DNA from: JBBAFB01 sp041655595
GTDB lineage: Bacteria; Bacillota; DULZ01
DNA: 20,833 bases
Direction: 5' to 3'
NCBI GenBank assembly: GCA_041655595.1
Contig: JBBAFB010000021.1
Span: 1 to 20,833 of the forward strand
The position numbers and the translations under genes were made by a program. The notes beneath the pieces are model-generated. The model worked only from the letters and a program-made list of their open reading frames with translations, did no database searches and had not been told where the DNA came from. This document shows, piece by piece, positions 1 through 6,966 of the stretch; position 1 is the first letter of the stretch, and each line of letters opens with the position of its first letter.

Positions 1-1
1 G

Positions 2-106
2 CCATTGGAGTGGCAAACTGTGCTGTTAGAAGGCAAAATGATTTTTGACAGTGAAACTGCCTTGTTAGAGGCATTGGATAGTTTGGACGAGTACCAGCTA
101 CGCTGA
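2..106 (+). CDS. 3' end of an unidentified gene, possibly BofC-like (5' end outside window)
   Basis: One reading frame is open from the left edge to the TGA at 104-106 and encodes 34 residues ending in the stretch LLEALDSLDEYQLR. It ends about 55 bases before a terminator-like hairpin, as expected for the last gene of an upstream unit. The fragment is too short to identify firmly. The pattern of a small acidic C-terminal helix after a 'Leu-x-Gly-x-x-(Val/Ile)' step recalls the C-terminal domain of BofC-type sporulation proteins, which I recall sitting just before ruvC in some Clostridia. That identification is a guess from memory and context. Use of this frame as coding is supported by its uninterrupted run and by the terminator after it. 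Confidence 0.45.
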   Translation, partial: PLEWQTVLLEGKMIFDSETALLEALDSLDEYQLR

Positions 107-160
107 GGAATAGTGCCATTATAGTTTAAATTGGTTAATATAATTTTTTTAATCAAAAAT

Positions 161-210
161 CCCGGTAAAGATCCAGGAAATTTTTTGCTGGTTACCCGGG
201 GTTTTTATTT
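161..210 (+). terminator. Probable rho-independent terminator of the upstream gene
   Basis: CCCGGTAA at 161-168 pairs with TTACCCGGG at 192-200 with one bulged base. An inner stem CCAG (173-176) with CTGG (188-191) can stack inside it. The 3' arm runs straight into GTTTTTATTT. It separates the left-edge gene from ruvC. The four-base internal bulge makes it weaker than the other terminators in the window. Confidence 0.55.
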
Positions 211-233
211 GCAAATTTCCTAGCTTATAGAAC

Positions 234-262
234 TTGCAGGCTGTGGCTTTTAAAGGTAGAAT
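234..262 (+). promoter_or_regulatory. Possible sigma-A promoter for ruvC
   Basis: TTGCAG (234-239) and TAGAAT (257-262) are separated by exactly 17 bases and lie between the terminator and ruvC. The -10 box matches 5 of 6 consensus positions, but the -35 box has only its TTG. Transcription would begin near 269, almost at the ribosome binding site AAGAGGTGG (270-278), giving a leader of roughly 16 bases. The position is right; the boxes alone are not decisive. Confidence 0.35.
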
Positions 263-285
263 AATTACCAAGAGGTGGACAAAGG

Positions 286-777
286 ATGAGGATATTGGGG
301 GTTGACCCTGGAACAGCCATAGTTGGCATTGGTTTAATTGATTTAGCGGGATCTCAATATAAGATTGTGGATTTTGGTTGTATCCGAACCAGCGCAAAAG
401 ATAGTGATGCGGAAAGGTTACATCAAATTTTTATTAGTATGCAGGGAATTATCAATGATTTTAAACCCCACTGTTTAGCAGTTGAACAATTGTTTTTTAA
501 TAAGAATACTAAAACAGCCCTGTCTGTGGGGCAGGCTAGGGGTGTCATTTTATTGTCGGGTAGGGAACAAAATTTGCCGGTCTTTGAATACACCCCTCTC
601 CAGGTAAAGCAGGCTATAGTCGGCTATGGCAGAGCGGAAAAAAGACAGGTGCAGGAAATGGTAAAGGTTTTGCTTAAACTAGAAGAAAGACCTACCCCCG
701 ATGATGCTGCGGATGCGTTAGCTGTCGCTATCTGTCACGCTCATTCAAGAAATTTGCAGGAGTTGTTTTCTAAATAA
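286..777 (+). CDS. ruvC: RuvC, Holliday-junction resolvase
   Basis: RuvC is a dimeric Mg-dependent endonuclease that cuts four-way DNA junctions after RuvAB has moved them. The 163-residue length is normal. The RNase H-like fold is shown by MRILGVDPGT at the N-terminus (Asp7), VEQLFF (Glu67), and TPDDAADALAVA near the C-terminus (Asp140 and Asp143). Together these are the four acidic catalytic residues of the family. The ATG at 286 follows a good ribosome binding site, AAGAGGTGG at 270-278. ruvA begins 37 bases downstream and ruvB after that, the usual ruvCAB order of Gram-positive bacteria. I see no missing residue or frameshift. Confidence 0.97.
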   Translation: MRILGVDPGTAIVGIGLIDLAGSQYKIVDFGCIRTSAKDSDAERLHQIFISMQGIINDFKPHCLAVEQLFFNKNTKTALSVGQARGVILLSGREQNLPVFEYTPLQVKQAIVGYGRAEKRQVQEMVKVLLKLEERPTPDDAADALAVAICHAHSRNLQELFSK

Positions 778-814
778 TATATACTTACAAAAGGGCAGGT
801 AAGGGGCGAAAAAA

Positions 815-1429
815 TTGATTACTTTTTTAAAAGGTGTGCTGGTTTCTAAGGAGCCGGATAGTATCGTTTTGGATGTTGGCGGTGTTGGCTACTTAGTTTT
901 AATACCCAAGAATGCCATGGATTTACTTCCACCGATGGGTAGTTTGGTTCAAATTAACACCTATTTTAACTTAAGAGAGGACGGCGCTACCCTTTATGGT
1001 TTTGTCGAGAAAGAGGAGCTGAACTTATTTAAACAACTTATTTCGGTTACGGGCATTGGTCCAAAGGTCGCCATTAATATTTTGGGGTCTACAAAGGAAA
1101 AACCATTTGTGGCCGCTATTTTGAATGAGGATTTAAATTTCCTGACTAAGCTACCGGGAGTGGGCAAAAAAACTGCCCAACGTTTAATTTTAGACTTAAA
1201 AGATAAACTTCAGATCACTGAAGAAGTTATGGCAAACTTGGGTGAGGCCCGCGATTTATCTGATGCAAGTCTGGATGATGCATTGCAAGCTTTATTAAAT
1301 TTGGGTTACCAAAAACAAGAAGTAATAGCTTTACTGGTGAAGGGCAAGAGCCAATTAGGGCCGGGCTACTCTTCCCAGGACCTAATTCGTTTTGTGTTGA
1401 TGGATCAAGGCAGGGCGGGAAGGGGGTAA
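815..1429 (+). CDS. ruvA: RuvA, Holliday-junction branch migration subunit
   Basis: RuvA tetramers bind the open square form of the Holliday junction and load the RuvB motors. The 204-residue protein has the expected three parts: an OB-fold N-terminal domain (about 1-62), two helix-hairpin-helix motifs (VTGIGPKVA at 78-86 and LPGVGKKTA at 113-121), and a small C-terminal RuvB-contacting helical domain after a flexible link (about 150-204). The start is a TTG at 815, supported by the purine-rich site AGGTAAGGGG (797-806) and the typical beginning MITFLKGVL. The stop is only 4 bases before ruvB, so the two are almost certainly co-translated. Confidence 0.97.
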   Translation: MITFLKGVLVSKEPDSIVLDVGGVGYLVLIPKNAMDLLPPMGSLVQINTYFNLREDGATLYGFVEKEELNLFKQLISVTGIGPKVAINILGSTKEKPFVAAILNEDLNFLTKLPGVGKKTAQRLILDLKDKLQITEEVMANLGEARDLSDASLDDALQALLNLGYQKQEVIALLVKGKSQLGPGYSSQDLIRFVLMDQGRAGRG

Positions 1430-1433
1430 TAAG

Positions 1434-2480
1434 TTGGATGAGCGCTTTGTATCAGGTATGAAATTACCTTTAGATCAAGATATAGAAGGCAACTTACGTC
1501 CTAAAAAATTAGTTGAATATATTGGACAATCCAAGGTTAAGGAAACCCTGTCAATTTTTATTCAAGCTGCGAAACAAAGGGGGGAAACCTTAGACCATTT
1601 GCTGTTATATGGCCCCCCGGGGCTAGGTAAAACCACATTGGCTACAATAGTAGCAAATGAGATGGGAGTACAGATAAAAACAACTTCCGGTCCGGCAATC
1701 GAAAGAGCCGGTGATTTAGCAGCTATCATTACAAATCTGGCGGAAGGAGATGTTTTATTCATTGATGAAATTCATCGGTTAAATCGTCAAATCGAAGAAG
1801 TTCTTTACCCGGCGATGGAAGATTATATGCTTGACTTGGTGTTGGGGAAGGGTCCGAGTGCCAGGAACATTCGGTTGGAGCTACCTCGCTTTACCTTGAT
1901 TGGGGCAACAACTAGGGCTGGTTTATTAACATCCCCCCTAAGGGATCGTTTTGGCTTGATGAATAAGTTGGAGTTTTATTCTACTAATGAGCTGACAGAG
2001 ATAGTGCTTCGCTCGGCTGCAATTTTAGGAGTTATTACAGATTTGGAAGGGGCTAAAGAAATTGCCTGCAGATCTAGGGGTACTCCCAGGATTGCCAATC
2101 GCTTATTGAAAAGAGTACGGGATTATACGGAGGTTTTATCGGACGGCAAGATAGATAAAGGGACTGCTGAAAAAGCCCTAAAAATGATGGAGATAGATGA
2201 AAGCGGCTTAGATAAAACGGATAGGCAAATGCTGATAACCATTATTTCGAAGTTTGGGGGTGGTCCGGTGGGTTTGGACACCCTAGCCGCTACTATCGGG
2301 GAAGAAACTATAACTGTAGAAGATGTTTATGAACCTTTTTTGTTGCAACAAGGTTTTTTGCAAAGAACCCCCAGGGGAAGGGTTGCAACCCCTTATAGCT
2401 ACCAATACTTTGGCATAGATTTACCTAAAGATATATCAGGACAAATTGTTTTGGATGAATATATGGAGCCGCTAATTTAA
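1434..2480 (+). CDS. ruvB: RuvB, Holliday-junction branch migration AAA+ ATPase
   Basis: RuvB forms hexameric rings that pump DNA through the RuvA-bound junction using ATP. In order: Walker A GPPGLGKT (60-67), Walker B VLFIDE (107-112), sensor GATTRAGLL (about 157-165), arginine finger SPLRDRFG (Arg170), then the winged-helix DNA-binding domain containing GPVGLDTLA and RGRVATP. At 348 residues it is slightly long for the family. The start is a TTG at 1434, with the ribosome binding site GGGAAGGGGG inside the end of ruvA. No ATG in this frame lies nearby except Met9, which would remove the normal N-terminus. Confidence 0.97.
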   Translation: MDERFVSGMKLPLDQDIEGNLRPKKLVEYIGQSKVKETLSIFIQAAKQRGETLDHLLLYGPPGLGKTTLATIVANEMGVQIKTTSGPAIERAGDLAAIITNLAEGDVLFIDEIHRLNRQIEEVLYPAMEDYMLDLVLGKGPSARNIRLELPRFTLIGATTRAGLLTSPLRDRFGLMNKLEFYSTNELTEIVLRSAAILGVITDLEGAKEIACRSRGTPRIANRLLKRVRDYTEVLSDGKIDKGTAEKALKMMEIDESGLDKTDRQMLITIISKFGGGPVGLDTLAATIGEETITVEDVYEPFLLQQGFLQRTPRGRVATPYSYQYFGIDLPKDISGQIVLDEYMEPLI

Positions 2481-2517
2481 CTAAAGTAGGCTTATCTAAG
2501 CAAGAGGAGAGGGTAAA

Positions 2518-3276
2518 ATGGATGAAAAAAGCATGTCTATTGTGGAACACTTGGGTGAATTTCGCCGTGTTCTGGTGATAAGTTTTTTATCTATTGTGGT
2601 GGCTAGTTTTACATCATATTTCTTATGGGGTGAAAAACTACTCGATTTGGCCATAGATCCGTTGAAAGGCTATGATCTTTCATTAGTATTCATTACCATT
2701 CCAGAGGCCTTTGTAACAAGGGTCAAAATTTCGGTAGTTGCCGGAGTTGTTGTTGCTTCACCTATAGTTTTGTGGCAAATCTGGAGTTATATAGTTCCAG
2801 CCCTTCATAAAAACGAAAGGCGGACCTTATTAACCTTGTTTCCTGCATCGCTGGTCTTGTTTGCAGGAGGTATTATGTTTGCTTATTTTGTTGTATTTCG
2901 TTTTGCAGCTAATTTTTTATTGCTGGTTGCGGGTGAAGATTTAACAGCTATGATCTCCATCAGTCGTTATATTTCGTTTTTGTTGGCTTTTTTATTGCCA
3001 TTCGGTATCATTTTTCAGCTACCTTTAGTAGTTTTATTTTTAACCAAGGTAGGTGTGCTATCTCCTGCCGCGTTAATTAAACACAGGAAAATGGTCATCG
3101 TTGCCAGTTTTGTGATAGGTGCAATTCTGTCTCCTCCGGATGTGATTTCGCAAATTCTTATGGCAACGGTTCTCCTTGGACTTTACGAGATAAGTATCCT
3201 CGTTTCTCGACTGGTAAAACCTAAGAAGGTTGATTACGAGGATGATTTGAAGGATAAAGATCAGGTTGACGAATAA
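2518..3276 (+). CDS. tatC: TatC, twin-arginine translocase receptor subunit
   Basis: TatC is the six-helix membrane protein that recognises twin-arginine signal peptides and nucleates the Tat pore for folded proteins. The 252-residue sequence begins with a TatC-type cytoplasmic helix, EHLGEFRRVL (10-19), followed by six hydrophobic segments. It carries the loop IVPALHKNERR (92-102) with the conserved Pro94 and Glu100, and ends in a charged cytoplasmic tail (235-252). The ATG at 2518 follows GAGGAGAGGG. One oddity is FGIIFQLP (162-169): the position where E. coli and B. subtilis TatC have Glu is Gln167. No tatA or tatB is in the window, so the pore partner is encoded elsewhere. The following genes finish molybdenum cofactor, typical cargo for this pathway. 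Confidence 0.95.
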   Translation: MDEKSMSIVEHLGEFRRVLVISFLSIVVASFTSYFLWGEKLLDLAIDPLKGYDLSLVFITIPEAFVTRVKISVVAGVVVASPIVLWQIWSYIVPALHKNERRTLLTLFPASLVLFAGGIMFAYFVVFRFAANFLLLVAGEDLTAMISISRYISFLLAFLLPFGIIFQLPLVVLFLTKVGVLSPAALIKHRKMVIVASFVIGAILSPPDVISQILMATVLLGLYEISILVSRLVKPKKVDYEDDLKDKDQVDE

Positions 3277-3287
3277 GAGGTGAAATT

Positions 3288-3905
3288 TTGCAAGACTTAA
3301 CTTTGATTATTCTAGCCGGTGGTAAAAACACCAGAATGAAACAGGAAAAAGCTTTTTTAATGATTGAAGACCAGCGATTAATTGATAAAATGGTTGAAGA
3401 AGGAAAAAAATATTTTAAAGAAATAATCGTAGTTACCAACGAAATAGAAAAATACAGGTACTTGGATGCCATAGTTATTTCGGATCTCATTCCTAGGCAA
3501 GGTCCTTTAGCAGGCATTCATGCGGGTTTGACTAAATCTTCTTTCAAGTATAGCTTTGTAATTGCCTGTGATATGCCCTTTGCTAGCATGAAATTAGGTG
3601 CCATGTTAGTCAAAAATTTAGAAAACGAAGACGTGGTTGTGCCTGAGATAAGCGGCGGTTTTCAGCCCTTGCAGGCTATTTACGGCAAAAGCTGTTTACC
3701 GGTAATTGAACAGCATTTAAAACAAGGCCGACGGAAGACAACAGAGATTTTTGATGAATTAAATGTAAAAGTTGTTACTGAGGAGCAGCTAAAAAAATGG
3801 GGTTGTAATTCAATGATTTTTATTAATGTTAACACGCCTCAGGAATTTAATGATGCGATCAGGATGGCAAAAAGTTACAGGGATGTAGCTAAAAATAACT
3901 GTTAG
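3288..3905 (+). CDS. mobA: MobA, molybdenum cofactor guanylyltransferase
   Basis: MobA transfers GMP from GTP to molybdopterin to make the bis-MGD form used by DMSO-reductase-family enzymes such as formate dehydrogenase and nitrate reductase. The 205-residue nucleotidyltransferase shows LAGG (9-12), Arg16-Met17, Lys21, GPLAGIHAGL (72-81) and the metal-binding ACDMPF (93-98). The usual RMG is RMK here, a modest departure in the GTP loop. The start is TTG at 3288 behind AAGAGGTG (3275-3282), which overlaps the tatC stop region. mobB follows after 19 bases. A related sugar or nucleoside transferase is possible in principle, but the adjacent mobB makes MobA by far the best reading. Confidence 0.9.
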   Translation: MQDLTLIILAGGKNTRMKQEKAFLMIEDQRLIDKMVEEGKKYFKEIIVVTNEIEKYRYLDAIVISDLIPRQGPLAGIHAGLTKSSFKYSFVIACDMPFASMKLGAMLVKNLENEDVVVPEISGGFQPLQAIYGKSCLPVIEQHLKQGRRKTTEIFDELNVKVVTEEQLKKWGCNSMIFINVNTPQEFNDAIRMAKSYRDVAKNNC

Positions 3906-3924
3906 GTAGAATGGGGGTCTAGGG

Positions 3925-4422
3925 TTGATTCCGATTGTTTCAATTGTTGGCAGGTCGAAAGCAGGGAAAACCACCTTAGTGGTTAAACTAATTAAAGAGT
4001 TAAAAAGCAGGGGATATCGAGTTGGTGTGATTAAACATGATGCCCACGGCTTTGAAATTGATTATCCCGGTAAAGATAGTTGGCTGCATAGGGAGGCGGG
4101 CGCAGATATTGTAACGATTTCTTCGTCATCACTTTTTGCCTTGGTTGAGAAGTTAACAGCCGAGATTAGTTTGGATGAGATTATAGCCAGAATCGAAAAT
4201 GTAGATCTAATTTTGACAGAGGGTTACAAGAGCGAAAATAAACCTAAAATAGAGGTTTTTCGCTCCCCAAGATCCGAGAAGCTATATAGTAAAAAAGAGG
4301 ATCTGATAGCCCTTGCCACTAACAAGCCTTTTAAGATAGGAGTCCCCGAGTTTTCCTTGGAGGATAGCAGTGGTCTGGCAGATTTGATTGAAGAGTTATT
4401 TTTAAAAGCCAGCCTAGAATAA
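3925..4422 (+). CDS. mobB: MobB, molybdopterin-guanine dinucleotide biosynthesis GTP-binding protein
   Basis: MobB is a P-loop GTPase that assists MobA in making the guanine dinucleotide form of molybdenum cofactor. The 165-residue protein starts IVSIVGRSKAGKTTLVVKL, with Walker A GRSKAGKT at 9-16. It then has VIKHDAHGFEID, where the His is typical of the family, a Lys-Asp-Ser-Trp segment around 51-54, and LILTEGYKSENKPKIEVFR, the conserved 'EGxK...PKIEV' block near residue 100. Start is TTG at 3925 after GGTAGAATGGGGGTCTAGGG. It directly follows mobA. A 96-base gap then separates it from the spoIID-like gene, a possible end of the tatC-mobA-mobB subunit, although no terminator is visible. 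Confidence 0.93.
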   Translation: MIPIVSIVGRSKAGKTTLVVKLIKELKSRGYRVGVIKHDAHGFEIDYPGKDSWLHREAGADIVTISSSSLFALVEKLTAEISLDEIIARIENVDLILTEGYKSENKPKIEVFRSPRSEKLYSKKEDLIALATNKPFKIGVPEFSLEDSSGLADLIEELFLKASLE

Positions 4423-4474
4423 TATAAGAAAACTAAGCCCTATATGAAGGACTTCCGTAGACCTTGTCGAAAAA

Positions 4475-4501
4475 CATTGAGTGAATGTATATTACTCAGT
4501 G
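4475..4501 (+). other. Hairpin directly before the spoIID-like ribosome binding site
   Basis: CATTGAGTGA (4475-4484) can pair with TTACTCAGTG (4492-4501) over 10 pairs, including two G-U pairs, with a 7-base loop ATGTATA. The stem ends one base before the ribosome binding site AAGGGG (4503-4508). It could be an operator for a dimeric regulator, an mRNA structure that modulates initiation, or chance. No U-run follows, so it is not a terminator. Confidence 0.3.
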
Positions 4502-4518
4502 GAAGGGGAAGTGAGGAA

Positions 4519-5913
4519 TTGAAGCTTTTCCGATGGTTTACCGCAGTCTTTTTATTTTTTGCCTTTTTCTTAATCATTCCCAAGGCTTATGCCAGTGATC
4601 AAATTAGGGTTTTATTGGATAATAATAAGAATTATTTTGAATTTGCCGTAGTCCAGGGTAATTATCAATTAATAGACGGCAGTTCGGGACTTTCCCTGGC
4701 GGAAATCAAGCCTTGGGAGCTTTGGACTGTTACCTGGGAAGGTCTGAATTTAAAATTGCAAAAAAAGGGTGAGAATAATTTTTATAAACCCATTGGCTCC
4801 GTTATTTTGCGTTCCGGACAAGAAAACGATTTGAATTTATTTCGTATTAACGGAATCAGGTATCGTGGTGATTTAATATTTCAAAGTGCTGCAACAGGGA
4901 TTATGGTGGTTAACTGTCTTTCAATGGAACACTACCTATATGGAGTACTGCCTAAAGAGTTGAGCCCCAATTTGGCTGAGGAGGCGCTAAAAGCCCAGGC
5001 GGTATCTTGCAGAACCCTTGCGACCTATAGAAAAGGCAGTTCTGTTTATTATGATGTGACCTCAGGTACCGGTGATCAAGTTTATGGTGGCTATGATGCG
5101 GAGGAAAATCCAAATCAAAACCGAGTGAAAGAAGCAGTAGATAGTACTGCAGGGGAAGTGTTAGTTTATGATGATGGGGTAATTAATGCGGTTTTCCATT
5201 CCAATGCCGGGGGACAAACTGCTTCCAGCCAAGAGATCTGGGGTGGTGCCCGGCCCTATCTTCAACCGGTGATTTCACCCTTTGACTCTTATGCCCTTGA
5301 ATACCTGGGTAATCCAAATAGCTGGCCGGGCAATACTTATCAGTGGAGTGCTCATTTTAGCTTAACCGAGTTGCAGACCATCATTAATAACTGGAACAGA
5401 AACCGGCCCGGGGAGCAAATCAAGGTGGGCAATATACAATCCCTAAGGTTAATTAAAAACGGCCAAAATCATGAATTGCAGAGAGTAGCGGAAGTCGAAA
5501 TTATTGGTTCCGGTGGAAAGGTTAAAATTTCCGGGGAAAAGGCAAGACAGCTCTTTCAATTGAAAAGCACCTTGTTTGATTTAGATAGTGAATCTGTTTT
5601 TTACCTGATAGCCGGGTATTCCCAAGTAGTGCAACACAATAGCCCCGTCCAGATGGCTGTTATTGCCGCCAAGGGGAAAACATCCTTCTTGGATGAGACC
5701 GCAAAGAGTGTACTCACAAGCGGTGGTCTTGAGGAAATGGAACTGTCTAAGGATGGGTTCACTTTTATTGGCAAAGGCAATGGGCATGGAGTAGGAATGA
5801 GCCAATGGGGGGCGGTGGGGATGGCCGAGGCAGGGTATAATTACCAGCAAATTCTTGAATACTATTATAATCAAAACAATAATGACGGTAGGCTTAAAAT
5901 AGTGAGGTTATAG
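4519..5913 (+). CDS. Secreted SpoIID/LytB-domain protein (peptidoglycan-acting family)
   Basis: SpoIID-family proteins are lytic transglycosylases or their relatives acting on peptidoglycan, classically during engulfment of the forespore. From TTG at 4519 the protein has 464 residues. It begins with a textbook signal peptide (MKLFRWFTAV, a hydrophobic core, then cleavage near AYAS at 23-26). The SpoIID domain spans roughly 125-460: EHYLYGVLPKELSP (Glu147 is the likely catalytic acid), VFHSNAGGQTASSQEIWGG, and GNGHGVGMSQWGAVGMAEAG near the C-terminus. An upstream in-frame ATG at 4444 would put 25 charged residues before the signal peptide and has no ribosome site, whereas AAGGGG (4503-4508) suits 4519. 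The segment YYDVTSGTGDQVYGG lacks the two cysteines that I recall binding zinc in SpoIID itself. With the position before queA rather than the usual spoIID locus, a paralogue is more likely. Confidence 0.88.
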   Translation: MKLFRWFTAVFLFFAFFLIIPKAYASDQIRVLLDNNKNYFEFAVVQGNYQLIDGSSGLSLAEIKPWELWTVTWEGLNLKLQKKGENNFYKPIGSVILRSGQENDLNLFRINGIRYRGDLIFQSAATGIMVVNCLSMEHYLYGVLPKELSPNLAEEALKAQAVSCRTLATYRKGSSVYYDVTSGTGDQVYGGYDAEENPNQNRVKEAVDSTAGEVLVYDDGVINAVFHSNAGGQTASSQEIWGGARPYLQPVISPFDSYALEYLGNPNSWPGNTYQWSAHFSLTELQTIINNWNRNRPGEQIKVGNIQSLRLIKNGQNHELQRVAEVEIIGSGGKVKISGEKARQLFQLKSTLFDLDSESVFYLIAGYSQVVQHNSPVQMAVIAAKGKTSFLDETAKSVLTSGGLEEMELSKDGFTFIGKGNGHGVGMSQWGAVGMAEAGYNYQQILEYYYNQNNNDGRLKIVRL

Positions 5914-5920
5914 CAAAATT

Positions 5921-6946
5921 ATGTTAACAATTGATTTCGATTATTTTTTACCCAAGGAGTTAATTGCTCAGGAACCTTTAAATGTAAGGGACCAATCTCG
6001 TTTATTGGTCTTAAATAGACAGGCATTGTCCTTGGAGCATCAAAACTTCTATAGCATCGGAGAATACTTCAATGCAGGCGATGTTTTAGTTTTGAACAAT
6101 ACAAAGGTGATGCCGGCAAGGTTACTTGGGATTAAGGAAGATACCGGCGCTAGAGTAGAAGTGTTGTTGTTGCGTAGATTAACAATGAATTATTATGAAG
6201 TCTTGGTAAAGCCGGGTAAAAAGGTAAAGCTGGGCAGCAAGTTGATTTTCGGAAAGGGAGAATTAACGGCTCGAGTTCAAGATTATACCCCCTATGGGGG
6301 GCGAGTTTTGGAGCTTTTTTATAACGGGGATCTGGAAAATCTGTTGGAAAGTTTAGGTCAAGTGCCTTTGCCTCCATATATTCATAAAGAGTTGCAGGAC
6401 CGGAACAGATACCAAACCGTATACAACAAGCATTGGGGTTCTGCCGCGGCACCTACGGCGGGTTTGCATTTTACAGAAAAACTGATTGAGCAGCTTAAAT
6501 CCAAGGGTGTTGAAGTGGTGGAATTGTTATTACATGTTGGCTTGGGGACATTTCGTCCCGTGGAAACGGACATAGTAGAAGAACATCGGATGCACAGTGA
6601 GTATTACAGATTGGAGCAAAAGGAAGCAGAGATCATTAATAAAGTAAAGGAGCAAAAGGGCAGGGTTATCGCGGTAGGTACAACTACTGTACGCGTGTTG
6701 GAAACCATAGCGGGTAGCGGTGGTCAGTTGGAGGCTGCCGAAGGTTGGAGCGATATTTTTATTTATCCGGGCTACCGGTTTAAGCTTATTGATAACTTAG
6801 TAACCAATTTCCATTTGCCTAAATCTACTTTACTAATGCTGGTCAGTGCTTTCGCCGGTAAGGAGTTTATAATGGAAGCCTATCGGGAGGCAATTAAACA
6901 AAGGTACAGATTTTTTAGTTTTGGTGATGCGATGCTGATTCAATAA
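5921..6946 (+). CDS. queA: QueA, S-adenosylmethionine:tRNA ribosyltransferase-isomerase
   Basis: QueA moves the ribosyl part of S-adenosylmethionine onto 7-aminomethyl-7-deazaguanine in tRNA, forming epoxyqueuosine. At 341 residues it has the family's length and markers: FDYFLPKELIAQEPL at the N-terminus, RDQSRLLVL, VLNNTKVMPARL, GSAAAPTAGLHFT, LLHVGLGTFRPV, and VTNFHLPKSTLLMLVSAF near the C-terminus. The ATG at 5921 lies 7 bases after the spoIID-like stop, with GTGAGG (5902-5907) as ribosome site inside that gene. tgt, the preceding enzyme of the pathway, lies 20 bases downstream. The preQ1-making genes (queC, queD, queE, queF) and an epoxyqueuosine reductase are not in the window. Confidence 0.97.
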   Translation: MLTIDFDYFLPKELIAQEPLNVRDQSRLLVLNRQALSLEHQNFYSIGEYFNAGDVLVLNNTKVMPARLLGIKEDTGARVEVLLLRRLTMNYYEVLVKPGKKVKLGSKLIFGKGELTARVQDYTPYGGRVLELFYNGDLENLLESLGQVPLPPYIHKELQDRNRYQTVYNKHWGSAAAPTAGLHFTEKLIEQLKSKGVEVVELLLHVGLGTFRPVETDIVEEHRMHSEYYRLEQKEAEIINKVKEQKGRVIAVGTTTVRVLETIAGSGGQLEAAEGWSDIFIYPGYRFKLIDNLVTNFHLPKSTLLMLVSAFAGKEFIMEAYREAIKQRYRFFSFGDAMLIQ

Positions 6947-6966
6947 TTGACGAGGTGATTGTTTAG

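Noticed and set aside
149..397. 82-codon minus-strand ORF across the intergenic region and start of ruvC
   Set aside because: It covers the terminator and the ruvC promoter and start region, has no ribosome site and no recognisable protein features.
4444..4518. In-frame ATG 25 codons upstream of the chosen spoIID-like start
   Set aside because: It has no ribosome binding site, adds a charged stretch with cysteines before a clear signal peptide, and spans the hairpin. TTG 4519 has AAGGGG at the right spacing.
5914..5920. preQ1 riboswitch before queA
   Set aside because: Only 7 bases separate queA from the upstream gene, leaving no room for an aptamer.
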